26,195 nucleotides of DNA, taken from JAWPMT01 sp964653795. Its GTDB lineage: Bacteria; Bacteroidota; Bacteroidia; Cytophagales; Cyclobacteriaceae. Under the pieces are notes generated by a model that searched no databases, had not been told where the DNA came from, and worked only from the letters and a program-made list of their open reading frames with translations. Below are positions 7,337 through 15,864 of the stretch, one piece after another. The DNA lies in NCBI GenBank assembly GCA_964653795.1, contig CAZZHO010000056.1, positions 1 through 26,195 of the forward strand, written 5' to 3'. A program made the translations under genes and the position numbers. Numbering within the stretch: the first letter of the stretch is position 1; each line of letters begins with the position of its first letter.

Positions 7337-9685
7337 TTGAAATACTTTTTTTTAACCTTCGCCATTTGGCCATTTTTTCTTCATGCCCAAAAGCATACTA
7401 TTAGTGGCTACGTTCGTGACCTTGAGACAGGCGAGAGCCTTATTGGGGCCACAATCTATGACCTTAATTCTCAAAGTGGGACCGTTACCAATACCTATGG
7501 TTTCTATAGTATCACATTAGAAGATAGTGCTGCTTTGAGGGTAACTTTTGTTGGCTACAACCCCCAGCAGAAGAGGCTCTCCATAGATCAAAATATCACC
7601 TTAAATTTTGACTTGGAGCCAGGAGCCTTATTGGAAGAGGTGGTTATCACAGCCGACGAGGCGATAGAGACATTACCTCAAATGAGCACGATAACAGTAC
7701 CAATAGAGCAGATCAAACAGCTCCCGGTGTTAATGGGGGAGACTGATATTTTAAAGACTATCCAGCTACTGCCAGGTATTCAAGGAGGAAACGAAGGGAC
7801 GAGTGGTGTCTATGTCCGTGGAGGAGGCCCAGATCAGAATTTGATCCTCATAGATGGAGTCCCAGTTTACAATGCAAGTCACCTTTTTGGGTTCTTCTCC
7901 GTGTTCAATGCGGATGCCATTAATAATGTATCTGTAATGAAAGGAGGCTTTCCTGCTAGATATGGCGGCAGGCTTTCTTCTGTGATTGACATCTCTATGA
8001 AAGAGGGTAATAATCAAAAAATCACTGGAAAAGGATCCATTGGTCTTATCAGTTCCAAGTTTACCATAGAAGGCCCCATCAAAAATGAAAACACCTCATT
8101 CATTGTGTCTGCCAGGAGAACCTATATTGATTTACTCACACGCCCAATCATCAGAGCTTCATCAGATGGAGATGTAGTGGCCGGATACTTTTTTGAGGAT
8201 CTCAACGCGAAAATCAATCATCGTTTTTCAGATAGAGACAGGTTGTATCTCAGCTTCTATGGAGGAAAGGATAAGTTCTACGCTAGAGATAAATACTCAG
8301 ACTTTTTTGATGGTGTGGATTCTGAATATGAGGATGAAGCCGGCTTACTATGGGGCAATGTGATAAGTGCGGTAAGGTGGAATCACTTGTTTTCACCAAA
8401 GCTATTTAGCAATGTCACTGCTACATTCAGTAGATATAAGTTTGATGTTTTTTCACGATCCAAGACTGTAAGAAGAGGCTCAGGGATAAATGAGAATTCT
8501 GAAGATGAGATAGAATATCAATCGGGTATTAAAGACTTTGCATTCAAGGTAGATTTTGACTACCTGCCAGCACCAGCCCACAACATCAAGTTTGGTGTTA
8601 GTGGTATCCGACATGCTTTTACTCCTGGAGTTTTTGCTTTCTCTTCTGCAGAGGAGGCAGATACTACTTTTGGAGCCAGCAAGATTCTGGCTTCTGAGTT
8701 TTCAGCTTATATCGAAGATGATTTCAGCATAGGGAATAAGTTGAGATTCAATTTTGGTTTGCATGGGGCCAGGTTTGAGGTGCGAGGAAAAGATTTTTAT
8801 TCTCTGCAACCAAGACTTTCTGGGAGATACCTGCTCGACCAATCCACTTCCATAAAAGCCAGCTATTCGCAAATGAGGCAGTTTGTCCAATTGCTTTCCA
8901 ATAGTGGCATTGGATTGCCTACAGACTTATGGGTACCGGCAACTGATAGACTGGAGCCACAGGAGTCCTGGCAGGTGGCGATTGGAGGTGCTAAGACTTT
9001 TGGGCCTTTTGAAATAAGCCTGGAAGGATACTACAAGGAGATGGACAATCTTATCGAATACATTGATGGAGCAAGTTATTTCAACACAGACGAAGACTGG
9101 GAGGAGAAGGTCGTAGCAGGTAGCGGAGATAGCTATGGTGCTGAATTACTCATTCAGAGAAAGACTGGCAGACTTTCGGGCTGGGTTGGATATACTTGGT
9201 CAAAAACCACTCGCCAGTTTGATGAGCTAAACTTTGGCAGACGATATCCTTACCGGTATGATCGCAGGCATGATGTAAGTGTAGTTGGTGTCTTTCAACT
9301 AACCGACCGGATCAAACTATCTGGCACTTGGGTCTATGGTACAGGTAATGCGGTTTCGTTGCCAGAATCCTCTTTCCCAAGGTTTGACAATAGGTTCAAT
9401 CAGTTTGACTTGTTCCAATTTGGAGCGTTTGGAGATGAGCTGGAGTATTATCCCTCAAGAAATAATTATAGGATGCGAGCGTATCATCGATTGGATTTTG
9501 GAGCCTCATTTAGTAAACAGAAAAAAAGAGGCCTCAGGACCTGGTCTTTCGGAGCTTACAATATCTATAACCGAAGGAACCCATTCTATATAGATATCGG
9601 TCGTGATCAGCGAGGCAATAGAAAATTCATACAATACAGCCTCTTCCCTCTTTTGCCTTACGTCACTTATAGCTTCGAATTCTGA
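7337..9685 (+). CDS. TonB-dependent outer-membrane receptor with N-terminal carboxypeptidase-like domain
   Basis: 782 residues. The start is a TTG: an in-frame TGA lies two codons upstream (7331-7333), no ATG occurs in frame until residue ~116, and the TTG yields a proper signal peptide (1-18, ending HAQ). Residues 19-105 form a CarboxypepD_reg-like beta domain (ISGYVRDLETGESLIGA). The plug follows at ~115-235 with VYVRGGGPDQNLILIDG and the PARYGGRLSSVIDI segment. The rest is the 22-strand barrel, ending in an aromatic residue (YSFEF). TonB receptors import large or scarce ligands such as siderophores, peptides or glycans. The ligand here is unknown. The stop overlaps the DUF4249 start (TGATG). 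Confidence 0.94.
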   Translation: MKYFFLTFAIWPFFLHAQKHTISGYVRDLETGESLIGATIYDLNSQSGTVTNTYGFYSITLEDSAALRVTFVGYNPQQKRLSIDQNITLNFDLEPGALLEEVVITADEAIETLPQMSTITVPIEQIKQLPVLMGETDILKTIQLLPGIQGGNEGTSGVYVRGGGPDQNLILIDGVPVYNASHLFGFFSVFNADAINNVSVMKGGFPARYGGRLSSVIDISMKEGNNQKITGKGSIGLISSKFTIEGPIKNENTSFIVSARRTYIDLLTRPIIRASSDGDVVAGYFFEDLNAKINHRFSDRDRLYLSFYGGKDKFYARDKYSDFFDGVDSEYEDEAGLLWGNVISAVRWNHLFSPKLFSNVTATFSRYKFDVFSRSKTVRRGSGINENSEDEIEYQSGIKDFAFKVDFDYLPAPAHNIKFGVSGIRHAFTPGVFAFSSAEEADTTFGASKILASEFSAYIEDDFSIGNKLRFNFGLHGARFEVRGKDFYSLQPRLSGRYLLDQSTSIKASYSQMRQFVQLLSNSGIGLPTDLWVPATDRLEPQESWQVAIGGAKTFGPFEISLEGYYKEMDNLIEYIDGASYFNTDEDWEEKVVAGSGDSYGAELLIQRKTGRLSGWVGYTWSKTTRQFDELNFGRRYPYRYDRRHDVSVVGVFQLTDRIKLSGTWVYGTGNAVSLPESSFPRFDNRFNQFDLFQFGAFGDELEYYPSRNNYRMRAYHRLDFGASFSKQKKRGLRTWSFGAYNIYNRRNPFYIDIGRDQRGNRKFIQYSLFPLLPYVTYSFEF

Positions 9686-10614
9686 TGAAATTAAATGCCT
9701 TTTTCTTATTTACTGTTTTTGCAATAGCTAGCTGTGAGCTGGTTGTTGATGTTGATACGCCCGACTTTGAATCTTCGATTGTTCTGAATGCCACATTACA
9801 GCCGGATAGCACCATTCTGGTAGGACTGAGTAGTGACAAATATGTTTTGGATGATGCTCCATTCAGAGGACTTAGAGGTGCCCAGGTTACGCTTTTTGAA
9901 AATGGACAAGAGGTAGGACGTTTGACAGAGTTGGCCTTAGATGGAGGCCCAGAAGGGTTTTACAGTTCCGATTTTATGCCTACGCCTGGCCAGGAGTATC
10001 GAATGGAGGTGGTGGCTGATGGGTATACTTCTGTTACTGCACTTGAAACCATTCCACAGGGCGTTCCAGAATTTAATGTGGATGTCGTGAGTTTTGTAGA
10101 GAATGAATATGCAGCGGCCATACTAAATCTTCAGTTGGAATTAGACGATGAACCGGGCAATGACTACTATCAAATCGCAGCGAGGGTGGAATACTTGCAG
10201 AAGTATCCAATTTTTGATCCGGATACTGGAGAGCAATTAAGAGATACTATTTTCCTTGTCAATCAGGCTTTTTCCCTGGATTCAGAAGATTTAGTCTTTG
10301 AGGAACACACTGCCAACTTATTGCTATTTGATGATAAACTATTTGATGGGAGAAGTTACACTTTAGATCTTGAGGGCTATTCTTATTTTCTTGATACTCA
10401 AAGCGAGGAGTTTGATCAAGAGGCCAAACTTACTATTGAGGTTCGAAAAGTTTCTGAAGCGTATTATCAATATGTCAATACCAGTTCTCTTCAAAATTGG
10501 ATTTCGGGAGACTTAGTCTCGGAACCTGTTCAAATTTTCACCAATGTAGAGAATGGAAGAGGTGTTTTGGGATCCTTTATTAGTGATGCAGTAGAATTTG
10601 AACTAGGCCAATAA
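9685..10614 (+). CDS. DUF4249 lipoprotein, partner of the TonB receptor
   Basis: 309 residues with lipobox AIASC (Cys17). The pattern matches DUF4249: an acidic start (ELVVDVDTPD), SSIVLNATLQPDSTILVGLS, a Gly-rich strand with GAQVTLFENG, then YRMEVVADGYTSVTA. These proteins are nearly always encoded just behind a TonB receptor of this type and are thought to be surface ligand-binding or lid proteins, analogous to SusD, though without its TPR fold. The start ATG shares one base with the receptor stop, so the two are translationally coupled. The end lies 11 bases from the convergent stop of the next gene. Confidence 0.88.
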   Translation: MKLNAFFLFTVFAIASCELVVDVDTPDFESSIVLNATLQPDSTILVGLSSDKYVLDDAPFRGLRGAQVTLFENGQEVGRLTELALDGGPEGFYSSDFMPTPGQEYRMEVVADGYTSVTALETIPQGVPEFNVDVVSFVENEYAAAILNLQLELDDEPGNDYYQIAARVEYLQKYPIFDPDTGEQLRDTIFLVNQAFSLDSEDLVFEEHTANLLLFDDKLFDGRSYTLDLEGYSYFLDTQSEEFDQEAKLTIEVRKVSEAYYQYVNTSSLQNWISGDLVSEPVQIFTNVENGRGVLGSFISDAVEFELGQ

Positions 10615-10625
10615 GGAGAAGGGTG

Positions 10626-11099
10626 TTATTTTAGATCCTCTATTTCAACCTGATAGTCTGCTTGTAAGTCTTCATGCAATCCACTCAGTGCCTTTTCAAT
10701 TCTTTTGATTTCTCTTAGAAACAAATTGTGAATAGTAGAGTGCCTTTCAATAGCAATGCCTGTTTCTCTGATCTTTTCACAGAAGTAGATTCTCACTTCC
10801 ACCTCAGTCTGTTTTTGGCCGGAGTATCTTAGTGAGCGATTGAGAGACCTCACGATCTTTTGAAGACCTTTTTTCATGTAATAGAGATGATTTGTATTGA
10901 TTTCATCCATCAAATCATCAATATCCTCTTTCAGAAGATTGATAAAACCCTGCTCATCCTGAGCTTCAAAAAGCAGGTAGGTTAGTAGCTCTTTGTTGTC
11001 TTTTTTGAATCTTCCGAGCCTCAGACAAAGTGCCACCAGTTCGTCAGAGCTCTTTTCTTTTAGTTCACTTTTGATCTGTGCTAAAGATGCGGCCTTCAT
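10626..11099 (-). CDS. Conserved helical cytoplasmic protein of unknown function
   Basis: 157 residues from the ATG at 11099; a TTG at 11108 would add three residues and is less likely. It has no signal peptide, is rich in charged residues and appears all-helical. I recognise it as similar to an uncharacterised protein widespread in Bacteroidota, with the segments LVALCLRLGRFKKDNKELLTYLLFEA and SLNRSLRYSGQKQTEVEVRIYFC as its most conserved-looking parts, but no function is known. It lies downstream of floA on the same strand, separated by a strong hairpin with a T run that ends 10 bases before this start. Its expression is therefore odd: see the hairpin entry. Confidence 0.75.
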   Translation of the reverse strand: MKAASLAQIKSELKEKSSDELVALCLRLGRFKKDNKELLTYLLFEAQDEQGFINLLKEDIDDLMDEINTNHLYYMKKGLQKIVRSLNRSLRYSGQKQTEVEVRIYFCEKIRETGIAIERHSTIHNLFLREIKRIEKALSGLHEDLQADYQVEIEDLK

Positions 11100-11109
11100 A
11101 AAAAGCAAA

Positions 11110-11146
11110 ATACCGATAAATCATCCGTTGGGAGACTCATCGGTAT
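11110..11146 (-). terminator. Long terminator-like hairpin in front of the 157-residue unknown gene
   Basis: On the minus strand ATACCGATGAGTC pairs with GATTTATCGGTAT (13 pairs, two of them G-U), then TCC-CAAC-GGA forms the tip with one bulged T. It is followed by TTTGCTTTTT. On the plus strand the two wobble pairs become A-C mismatches, so the minus-strand RNA is the better-folding one. It lies 27 bases after the floA stop and 10 bases before the next start codon. It is either the floA terminator or an attenuator of the following gene. Confidence 0.75.
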
Positions 11147-11173
11147 TCGAAATTGCGTTTATGTCTTTAAAGC

Positions 11174-12181
11174 CTAGTCTTTCTTTTTCTTGCCTTCGCC
11201 AGCAATGGATTCGCGCATGTCCGTATCTGCCTGGATGTTTTGGAATTTATAGTAATCCATCACACCGAGATTTCCACTTCTAAAGGCTTCAGCCAATGCT
11301 TTAGGTACTTCCGCTTCCGCCAGGATTACTTTCGCCCTTGCTTCCTGCGCCTTGGCAACCATCTCTTGCTCTTCCGCTACGGCCATGGCTCTTCTTTCCT
11401 CTGCTTTTGCTTCTGCTACTTTCAAATCCGCGCTCGCCTGATCTGTTTGCAGTTTTGCACCAATGTTGGCCCCGACATCTACATCCGCTATATCAATAGA
11501 AAGAATTTCAAATGCAGTACCGGCATCAAGACCTCTTTGGAGCACTAGCTTAGAGATTTTGTCAGGGTTTTCCAGTACCTCTTTATGAGTGGCAGCTGAA
11601 CCTACAGAAGTTACAATACCTTCACCTACCCTGGCCAGAATGGTATCTTCACCGGCACCACCAACCAACTGCTGAATGTTAGCACGGATGGTTACCCTTG
11701 CTTTTGCCACTAGCTGAATACCATCAGCTGCTACAGCCGCTACTGAAGGAGTATTGATCACCTTCGGGTTTACGCTGATTTGCACTGCCTCAAATACATC
11801 TCTACCTGCCAGGTCTATAGCAGTAGCTTGTCTAAATGAAAGGTTGATATTGGCCTTGTCAGCCGAAATTAAAGCTCTAATCACCTGTGGTACGTTACCT
11901 CCTGCCAAGTAGTGAGTTTCTAACTCTCTTGTATGCAATGGTCTTCGCCCTGTTCCTTCATCATCTTCCGTAATTGTGAGGCCTGCTTTCGTTGCCGTAA
12001 TCAAAGAATTGACAATAATTGATGGGGGTACTTTTCTAATTCTCATAGCAATTAGCTCAACTAAGCTTACACGGACATTAGAAAACACTGCAGTAATCCA
12101 GAGATTAACAGGCACGAAATATAGGAATACAAAGAAGAGTATAATCGCTGCGAAGACGATTATTATAATTGAGAAATTCAT
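11174..12181 (-). CDS. floA: Flotillin-like protein FloA (UPF0365, SPFH domain)
   Basis: 335 residues. A membrane hairpin at ~3-24 is followed by the characteristic FloA sequence: VELIAMRIRKVPPSIIVNSL, the LETHYLAGGNV segment and RATIDLAGRDV-like and VNPKVINTP segments of the SPFH core. An Ala/Glu-rich coiled coil (~235-300) and a Lys-rich tail complete it. FloA makes membrane microdomain scaffolds that affect membrane fluidity and protein secretion. Family members are about 330 residues, so this is full length. It lies 63 bases behind nfeD on the same strand. The nfeD-floA pairing is conserved in many bacteria, including Bacillus yqeZ-yqfA, and NfeD-family proteins are thought to act with flotillins. 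Confidence 0.95.
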   Translation of the reverse strand: MNFSIIIIVFAAIILFFVFLYFVPVNLWITAVFSNVRVSLVELIAMRIRKVPPSIIVNSLITATKAGLTITEDDEGTGRRPLHTRELETHYLAGGNVPQVIRALISADKANINLSFRQATAIDLAGRDVFEAVQISVNPKVINTPSVAAVAADGIQLVAKARVTIRANIQQLVGGAGEDTILARVGEGIVTSVGSAATHKEVLENPDKISKLVLQRGLDAGTAFEILSIDIADVDVGANIGAKLQTDQASADLKVAEAKAEERRAMAVAEEQEMVAKAQEARAKVILAEAEVPKALAEAFRSGNLGVMDYYKFQNIQADTDMRESIAGEGKKKKD

Positions 12182-12244
12182 ACTTTCAGTGGTATATGTT
12201 TTACGTGAAGATCAACCAAATTTCGAGAAAAACCTACTCTGTGG

Positions 12245-12712
12245 CTAAGCTTCTTTTTCGACTAATATTTTATGATTTTCAAGTTTGATGATCCTGATCT
12301 TTTGGTGCTCATCTATCCATCCACCAAGGGAGGTCACTTCAAACTCCCTATCATCAAATAGAGCCTTGCCAACAGGTTTTAGAGCAGAGACAGATTCTCC
12401 AATATCTCCTGCCTCCAAGCCAGTAAGCTGATTTTCATTTACAGCGCCATCCATCGTGTTTTTGAGAGAAAATCTTTCCCAAGACCGGGTTTTGAAAGAG
12501 TAAACGAGTGCACCTACTCCAAAGAAAGCACTGAGTCCTAAAGTGAGAAATCCACCTGATGGACCATATGTTTCGAAAGCCAGATAAATACCGTATCCAC
12601 TGCAGAGTGCACCACCAATCCCGACGAAGGTTGTTCCTGGGACGAAGATCACTTCTACAATAATGAGTGCAACTCCAAAAGCTACAAAACCGATAATCAT
12701 TGCTAACTCCAT
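12245..12712 (-). CDS. NfeD-like membrane protein (short type)
   Basis: 155 residues from the ATG at 12712. A longer open frame reaches 12859, but that part overlaps the proS coding end and reads as unstructured basic sequence, so the internal ATG is preferred; it starts directly at the first membrane segment (MELAMIIGFVAFGVALIIVE). Two or three further hydrophobic segments follow (GTTFVGIGGALCSGYGIYLA; FLTLGLSAFFGVGALVYSF), then a C-terminal OB-fold (~90-155; GDIGESVSALKPVGKALFDD) typical of NfeD proteins. The short form lacks the N-terminal ClpP-like protease domain. It is the partner of floA, likely a scaffold or stability factor for it, and sits 53 bases behind proS. Confidence 0.9.
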   Translation of the reverse strand: MELAMIIGFVAFGVALIIVEVIFVPGTTFVGIGGALCSGYGIYLAFETYGPSGGFLTLGLSAFFGVGALVYSFKTRSWERFSLKNTMDGAVNENQLTGLEAGDIGESVSALKPVGKALFDDREFEVTSLGGWIDEHQKIRIIKLENHKILVEKEA

Positions 12713-12765
12713 AGAACTCAGTTTTCTTTTACTAATATACGGTTTCCAGCGTCCAGGCGATTGGC

Positions 12766-14241
12766 CTAATAGGATTTGGCGAATAGGACCCGACCTCTTG
12801 AAGATTTGCCAGTTACCATACAAACTCCTGCTTCTTTGTCTTTCTCCAAGGGGATACACCTGATAGTTGCTTTCGTCTCCTCCTTGATTTTATCTTCTGT
12901 CTCTGCCGATCCATCCCAATGGGCATAAATAAATCCACCCTTTTCTTCCAGGACCTGTTTGAATTCCTCATAGCTGTCTACGGAGTGAGTGTTTTCCCTT
13001 TTGAAGGTCATGGCTTTGTCGAAAATGCTCTTCTGCATTTCTTCTAATACTTTCTGGATATGGCTGATGCAGCTATCAATAGACACAGTTTCTTTTGTCT
13101 TCAAATCACGTCTTGCAATTTCTACTGTGCCATTTTGAAGGTCCCTTTGTCCCATTGCGATTCTAACGGGAACCCCTTTCAACTCGTACTCCGCAAATTT
13201 CCAACCGGGTTTGTGTGTATCACGATCATCGTATTTCACGCTGATACCCAATTTCTTTAATTCTCCAGCAATTTTATCTACTTCGGTAGTGATTGCCTGG
13301 AGTTGGTCCAGTCCTTTATAGATGGGAACAATCACCACCTGTATTGGAGCCAATTGAGGAGGCAATACCAACCCGTCATCATCTGAGTGAGCCATGATCA
13401 AAGCACCCATCAACCTGGTACTTACGCCCCATGATGTGCCCCATACGAATTCTTCTTTTCCTTCCTTGGTTGCAAACTTCACATCAAATGCTTTGGCAAA
13501 ATTTTGGCCCAGGAAGTGACTCGTGCCAGCCTGCAATGCTTTTCCATCTTGCATCATAGCCTCAATACAATAAGTGTCTTCTGCTCCCGCAAACTTTTCA
13601 CTTTCAGTCTTGAGCCCTTTGGTGACTGGTAGTGCCATGTAATTCTCTACAAAGTCAGCATAGACGTTCATCATCTGGATGGCCTCATCCACTGCTTCGT
13701 CTTTAGTGGCGTGTGCTGTATGACCCTCTTGCCATAGAAATTCAGCAGTGCGCAAAAAGAGACGCGTTCTCATCTCCCATCTTACCACATTGGCCCATTG
13801 GTTTAGCAGTAGCGGAAGATCTCGGTAGGATTGAATCCAATCCTTGTAGGAATCCCATATCACCGTTTCTGAAGTTGGGCGTACGATGAGCTCCTCCTCA
13901 AGTTTTGCTTCCGGGTCTACCTCCACTCCGGTTTTGTCTTCATTAGTGCGTAGACGATAGTGCGTCACTACGGCACATTCTTTAGCAAAACCTTCCACAT
14001 GGTCAGCTTCACGACTCAAGTAAGATTTTGGGATGAATAACGGGAAATAAGCATTGCTATGACCAGTGTCCTTGAACATTTGGTCCAGGGTCTGTTGCAT
14101 TTTTTCCCAAATCGCGAAACCATAGGGTTTTATCACCATACAGCCTCTCACAGGGGAGTTTTCAGCTAGTCCAGCCTTTTTTACAAGCTCGTTGTACCAT
14201 AGGGAATAGTCTTCTTCTCTTGAAGGTATTGCTTTGGCCAT
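12766..14241 (-). CDS. proS: Proline--tRNA ligase, short (archaeal/eukaryotic-like) type
   Basis: 491 residues, the length of the ProRS form without the inserted editing domain. Class II motifs are visible: the substrate-loop RPTSET at 121-126, motif 2 from RWEMRTRLFLRTAEFLWQEG (154-173) with GHTAH, and motif 3 with GTSWGVSTRLMGALIMAHSD followed by DGLVLPPQLAP. A C-terminal anticodon-binding domain begins with QVVIVPIY, and the short tail ends in KSY, as in this ProRS type. It charges tRNA-Pro with proline. It is the first gene of a possible proS-nfeD-floA transcription unit; a TATATTTG element lies upstream. Confidence 0.97.
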   Translation of the reverse strand: MAKAIPSREEDYSLWYNELVKKAGLAENSPVRGCMVIKPYGFAIWEKMQQTLDQMFKDTGHSNAYFPLFIPKSYLSREADHVEGFAKECAVVTHYRLRTNEDKTGVEVDPEAKLEEELIVRPTSETVIWDSYKDWIQSYRDLPLLLNQWANVVRWEMRTRLFLRTAEFLWQEGHTAHATKDEAVDEAIQMMNVYADFVENYMALPVTKGLKTESEKFAGAEDTYCIEAMMQDGKALQAGTSHFLGQNFAKAFDVKFATKEGKEEFVWGTSWGVSTRLMGALIMAHSDDDGLVLPPQLAPIQVVIVPIYKGLDQLQAITTEVDKIAGELKKLGISVKYDDRDTHKPGWKFAEYELKGVPVRIAMGQRDLQNGTVEIARRDLKTKETVSIDSCISHIQKVLEEMQKSIFDKAMTFKRENTHSVDSYEEFKQVLEEKGGFIYAHWDGSAETEDKIKEETKATIRCIPLEKDKEAGVCMVTGKSSRGRVLFAKSY

Positions 14242-14304
14242 TTTCTCCTAAATCTTTTTTGGTATAGTAATTGCTATTTTCTTCTTGTCATTCGAAAAGA
14301 GGCA

Positions 14305-14312
14305 CAAATATA
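14305..14312 (-). promoter_or_regulatory. Candidate -7 element (TATATTTG) for proS
   Basis: The minus strand reads TATATTTG, a full match to the Bacteroidota -7 consensus TAnnTTTG, about 64 bases upstream of the proS ATG. No TTG box occurs at the usual 17-23 base distance upstream, so this is a partial match only. Confidence 0.45.
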
Positions 14313-14379
14313 GAATGAGGCGCATTGGGGAATGGTTATCTCTTTTCAAATGTTTTTTATTCACGTAAATTGTAGGATT

Positions 14380-15852
14380 ATGAAGGTTGTGAGATTATTT
14401 CAGGGGATTTTGGGATTGGCTGTGCTGCTGTTTTCTGCTGGAAATGTGGTAGGCCAGGAGTATGACGATTTATACTTTACTTCAAAGGATCGAAAGATAT
14501 TGAAGACTGACAAAGGGGGTAATGATTCCCGAGCAACTTATCAGTCCTACACCAATAACAATTACGACGACAATTACACAGCTAAGAATGTCAACCCTGA
14601 ATATATCGCCAGATATAGGAGTCAGGCACTGAGTAATAATGCTGTTGCTGAGAATCCGAACTATGGGACTACATATGATGAATCCTTAGAATACTTCCCA
14701 GAGGAGGAGACAGGTTCGCAGCCTACAATCATTAATAACTACTATGGGAATTCGGCCTATAGGTACACGCCTAATCGATGGGCCTTTAGAAATTCTTTTG
14801 GATTTGGATATAACCCATGGTGGGGATGGAACAATGGTTTCGCACTCTCTGTAGGTTTTGGTGATCCATTTTGGAATCCTTATTGGGGCGGTGGATTTGG
14901 CTGGGGAGGAGGCTTTGGCTGGAATGATCCATGGTTCAATGGAGGTTTTGGTTTCTACGATCCTTTTTATGATCCTTTCTTCTGCCCTCCAGGTTTTGGG
15001 CTTGGCTACTTCCCAAGAAGAAACGCATTTATAGCTGGATATTATACAGGGTTCTATAATCGAGGATTCAATAATGTGGTAGTGGTTGGCGAGCCTGTTA
15101 GAGCCAGAAGAAGAGTCACTGGTGCGAGATATTCCAGAGGTGGCATAGTAACCGGAACTAGTCGTGGTAGTGTCAGTACCGTGAATAGAAGCTCTCGATC
15201 GGTGGTTACTTCGGGAGGAAGTGCAAATGGTAGAAGCTCTGTCACGAGAGGAAGATCCACTGTATCAAGCCGATCAACTTCAACAAGAGATTTTAGCAGG
15301 ACCCAAAGTGAATACTACAGCAGATCCAGATCAAATGTATCTTCTTCGAATGCCAGAAGCAGCAGTTCATCCAGATCACAAATAGCTACCAGATCTAGTA
15401 GAAGCGCCTACCAGCCTTCAAACTCTAGGGCAGCCTATCAGAGCAGGAGTAATACACCTGCTAGATCAAGTGTCAATCGATCTTCTAGCACGACCAGATC
15501 AAGAAGTTCAGTTGCAAATGGCTATAGGAATACTAGCAATGCAAGAGGTTCTTTGAATAGGTCTTCTACCAGTAGATCCTCAAATGGAAGTAGAAACTAC
15601 TCTTTGTCCAATAGTAATAGATCTTCATCTAGATCGCTGAGTAGTCCTTCCAGAAGGAGCAATAGCTCAAGATCCTATTCACCTTCCAATAGCTCAAGGT
15701 CATCTGGTAGCAGATCGTCGAAGAGCTTTTCACCTAGAAGTAGTTCTTCAGGGTCTAGATCTTTCTCATCTCCTTCACGATCGAGCGGGAGCAGAAGTAG
15801 TGGATCCAGGTCGAGCGGACGTTCTTCATCAGGTAGTAGAAGTAGAAATTAA
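14380..15852 (+). CDS. Secreted low-complexity protein: Trp/Gly/Phe-rich centre and Ser/Arg-rich tail
   Basis: 490 residues from the ATG at 14380, which begins directly at a signal peptide (MKVVRLFQGILGLAVLLFSA, cleavage near Gln26); an earlier ATG at 14332 would bury it. Three zones follow. Residues 27-132 are polar with many Tyr and Asn. Residues 133-230 are dominated by Trp, Gly, Phe and Pro (for example NPWWGWNN, YWGGGFGWGGGFGW, YDPFYDPFFCPPGFG). Residues ~240-490 are largely Ser and Arg, with scattered Asn, Gly and Thr. Ser and Arg codons are mixed (AGC, AGT, TCA, TCT; AGA, CGA, AGG), so composition is kept at the protein level and not by a DNA repeat. No C-terminal sorting domain is seen. 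It is probably disordered and cell-surface or periplasmic. Function unknown. Confidence 0.85.
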   Translation: MKVVRLFQGILGLAVLLFSAGNVVGQEYDDLYFTSKDRKILKTDKGGNDSRATYQSYTNNNYDDNYTAKNVNPEYIARYRSQALSNNAVAENPNYGTTYDESLEYFPEEETGSQPTIINNYYGNSAYRYTPNRWAFRNSFGFGYNPWWGWNNGFALSVGFGDPFWNPYWGGGFGWGGGFGWNDPWFNGGFGFYDPFYDPFFCPPGFGLGYFPRRNAFIAGYYTGFYNRGFNNVVVVGEPVRARRRVTGARYSRGGIVTGTSRGSVSTVNRSSRSVVTSGGSANGRSSVTRGRSTVSSRSTSTRDFSRTQSEYYSRSRSNVSSSNARSSSSSRSQIATRSSRSAYQPSNSRAAYQSRSNTPARSSVNRSSSTTRSRSSVANGYRNTSNARGSLNRSSTSRSSNGSRNYSLSNSNRSSSRSLSSPSRRSNSSRSYSPSNSSRSSGSRSSKSFSPRSSSSGSRSFSSPSRSSGSRSSGSRSSGRSSSGSRSRN

Positions 15853-15864
15853 TCATTGACAATC

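Noticed and set aside
12713..12859. N-terminal extension of the NfeD-like protein
   Set aside because: It overlaps the proS 3' coding region, is basic and unstructured, and the family starts at the membrane segment beginning with the ATG at 12712.
14332..14379. Earlier ATG start for the Ser/Arg-rich protein
   Set aside because: It would put 16 residues in front of a clear signal peptide; the ATG at 14380 gives a normal secreted N-terminus.
15170..15852. DNA tandem repeat or CRISPR-like array in the Ser/Arg region
   Set aside because: Units vary in length and codons, with no regular spacing; the similarity comes from the encoded Ser/Arg composition.
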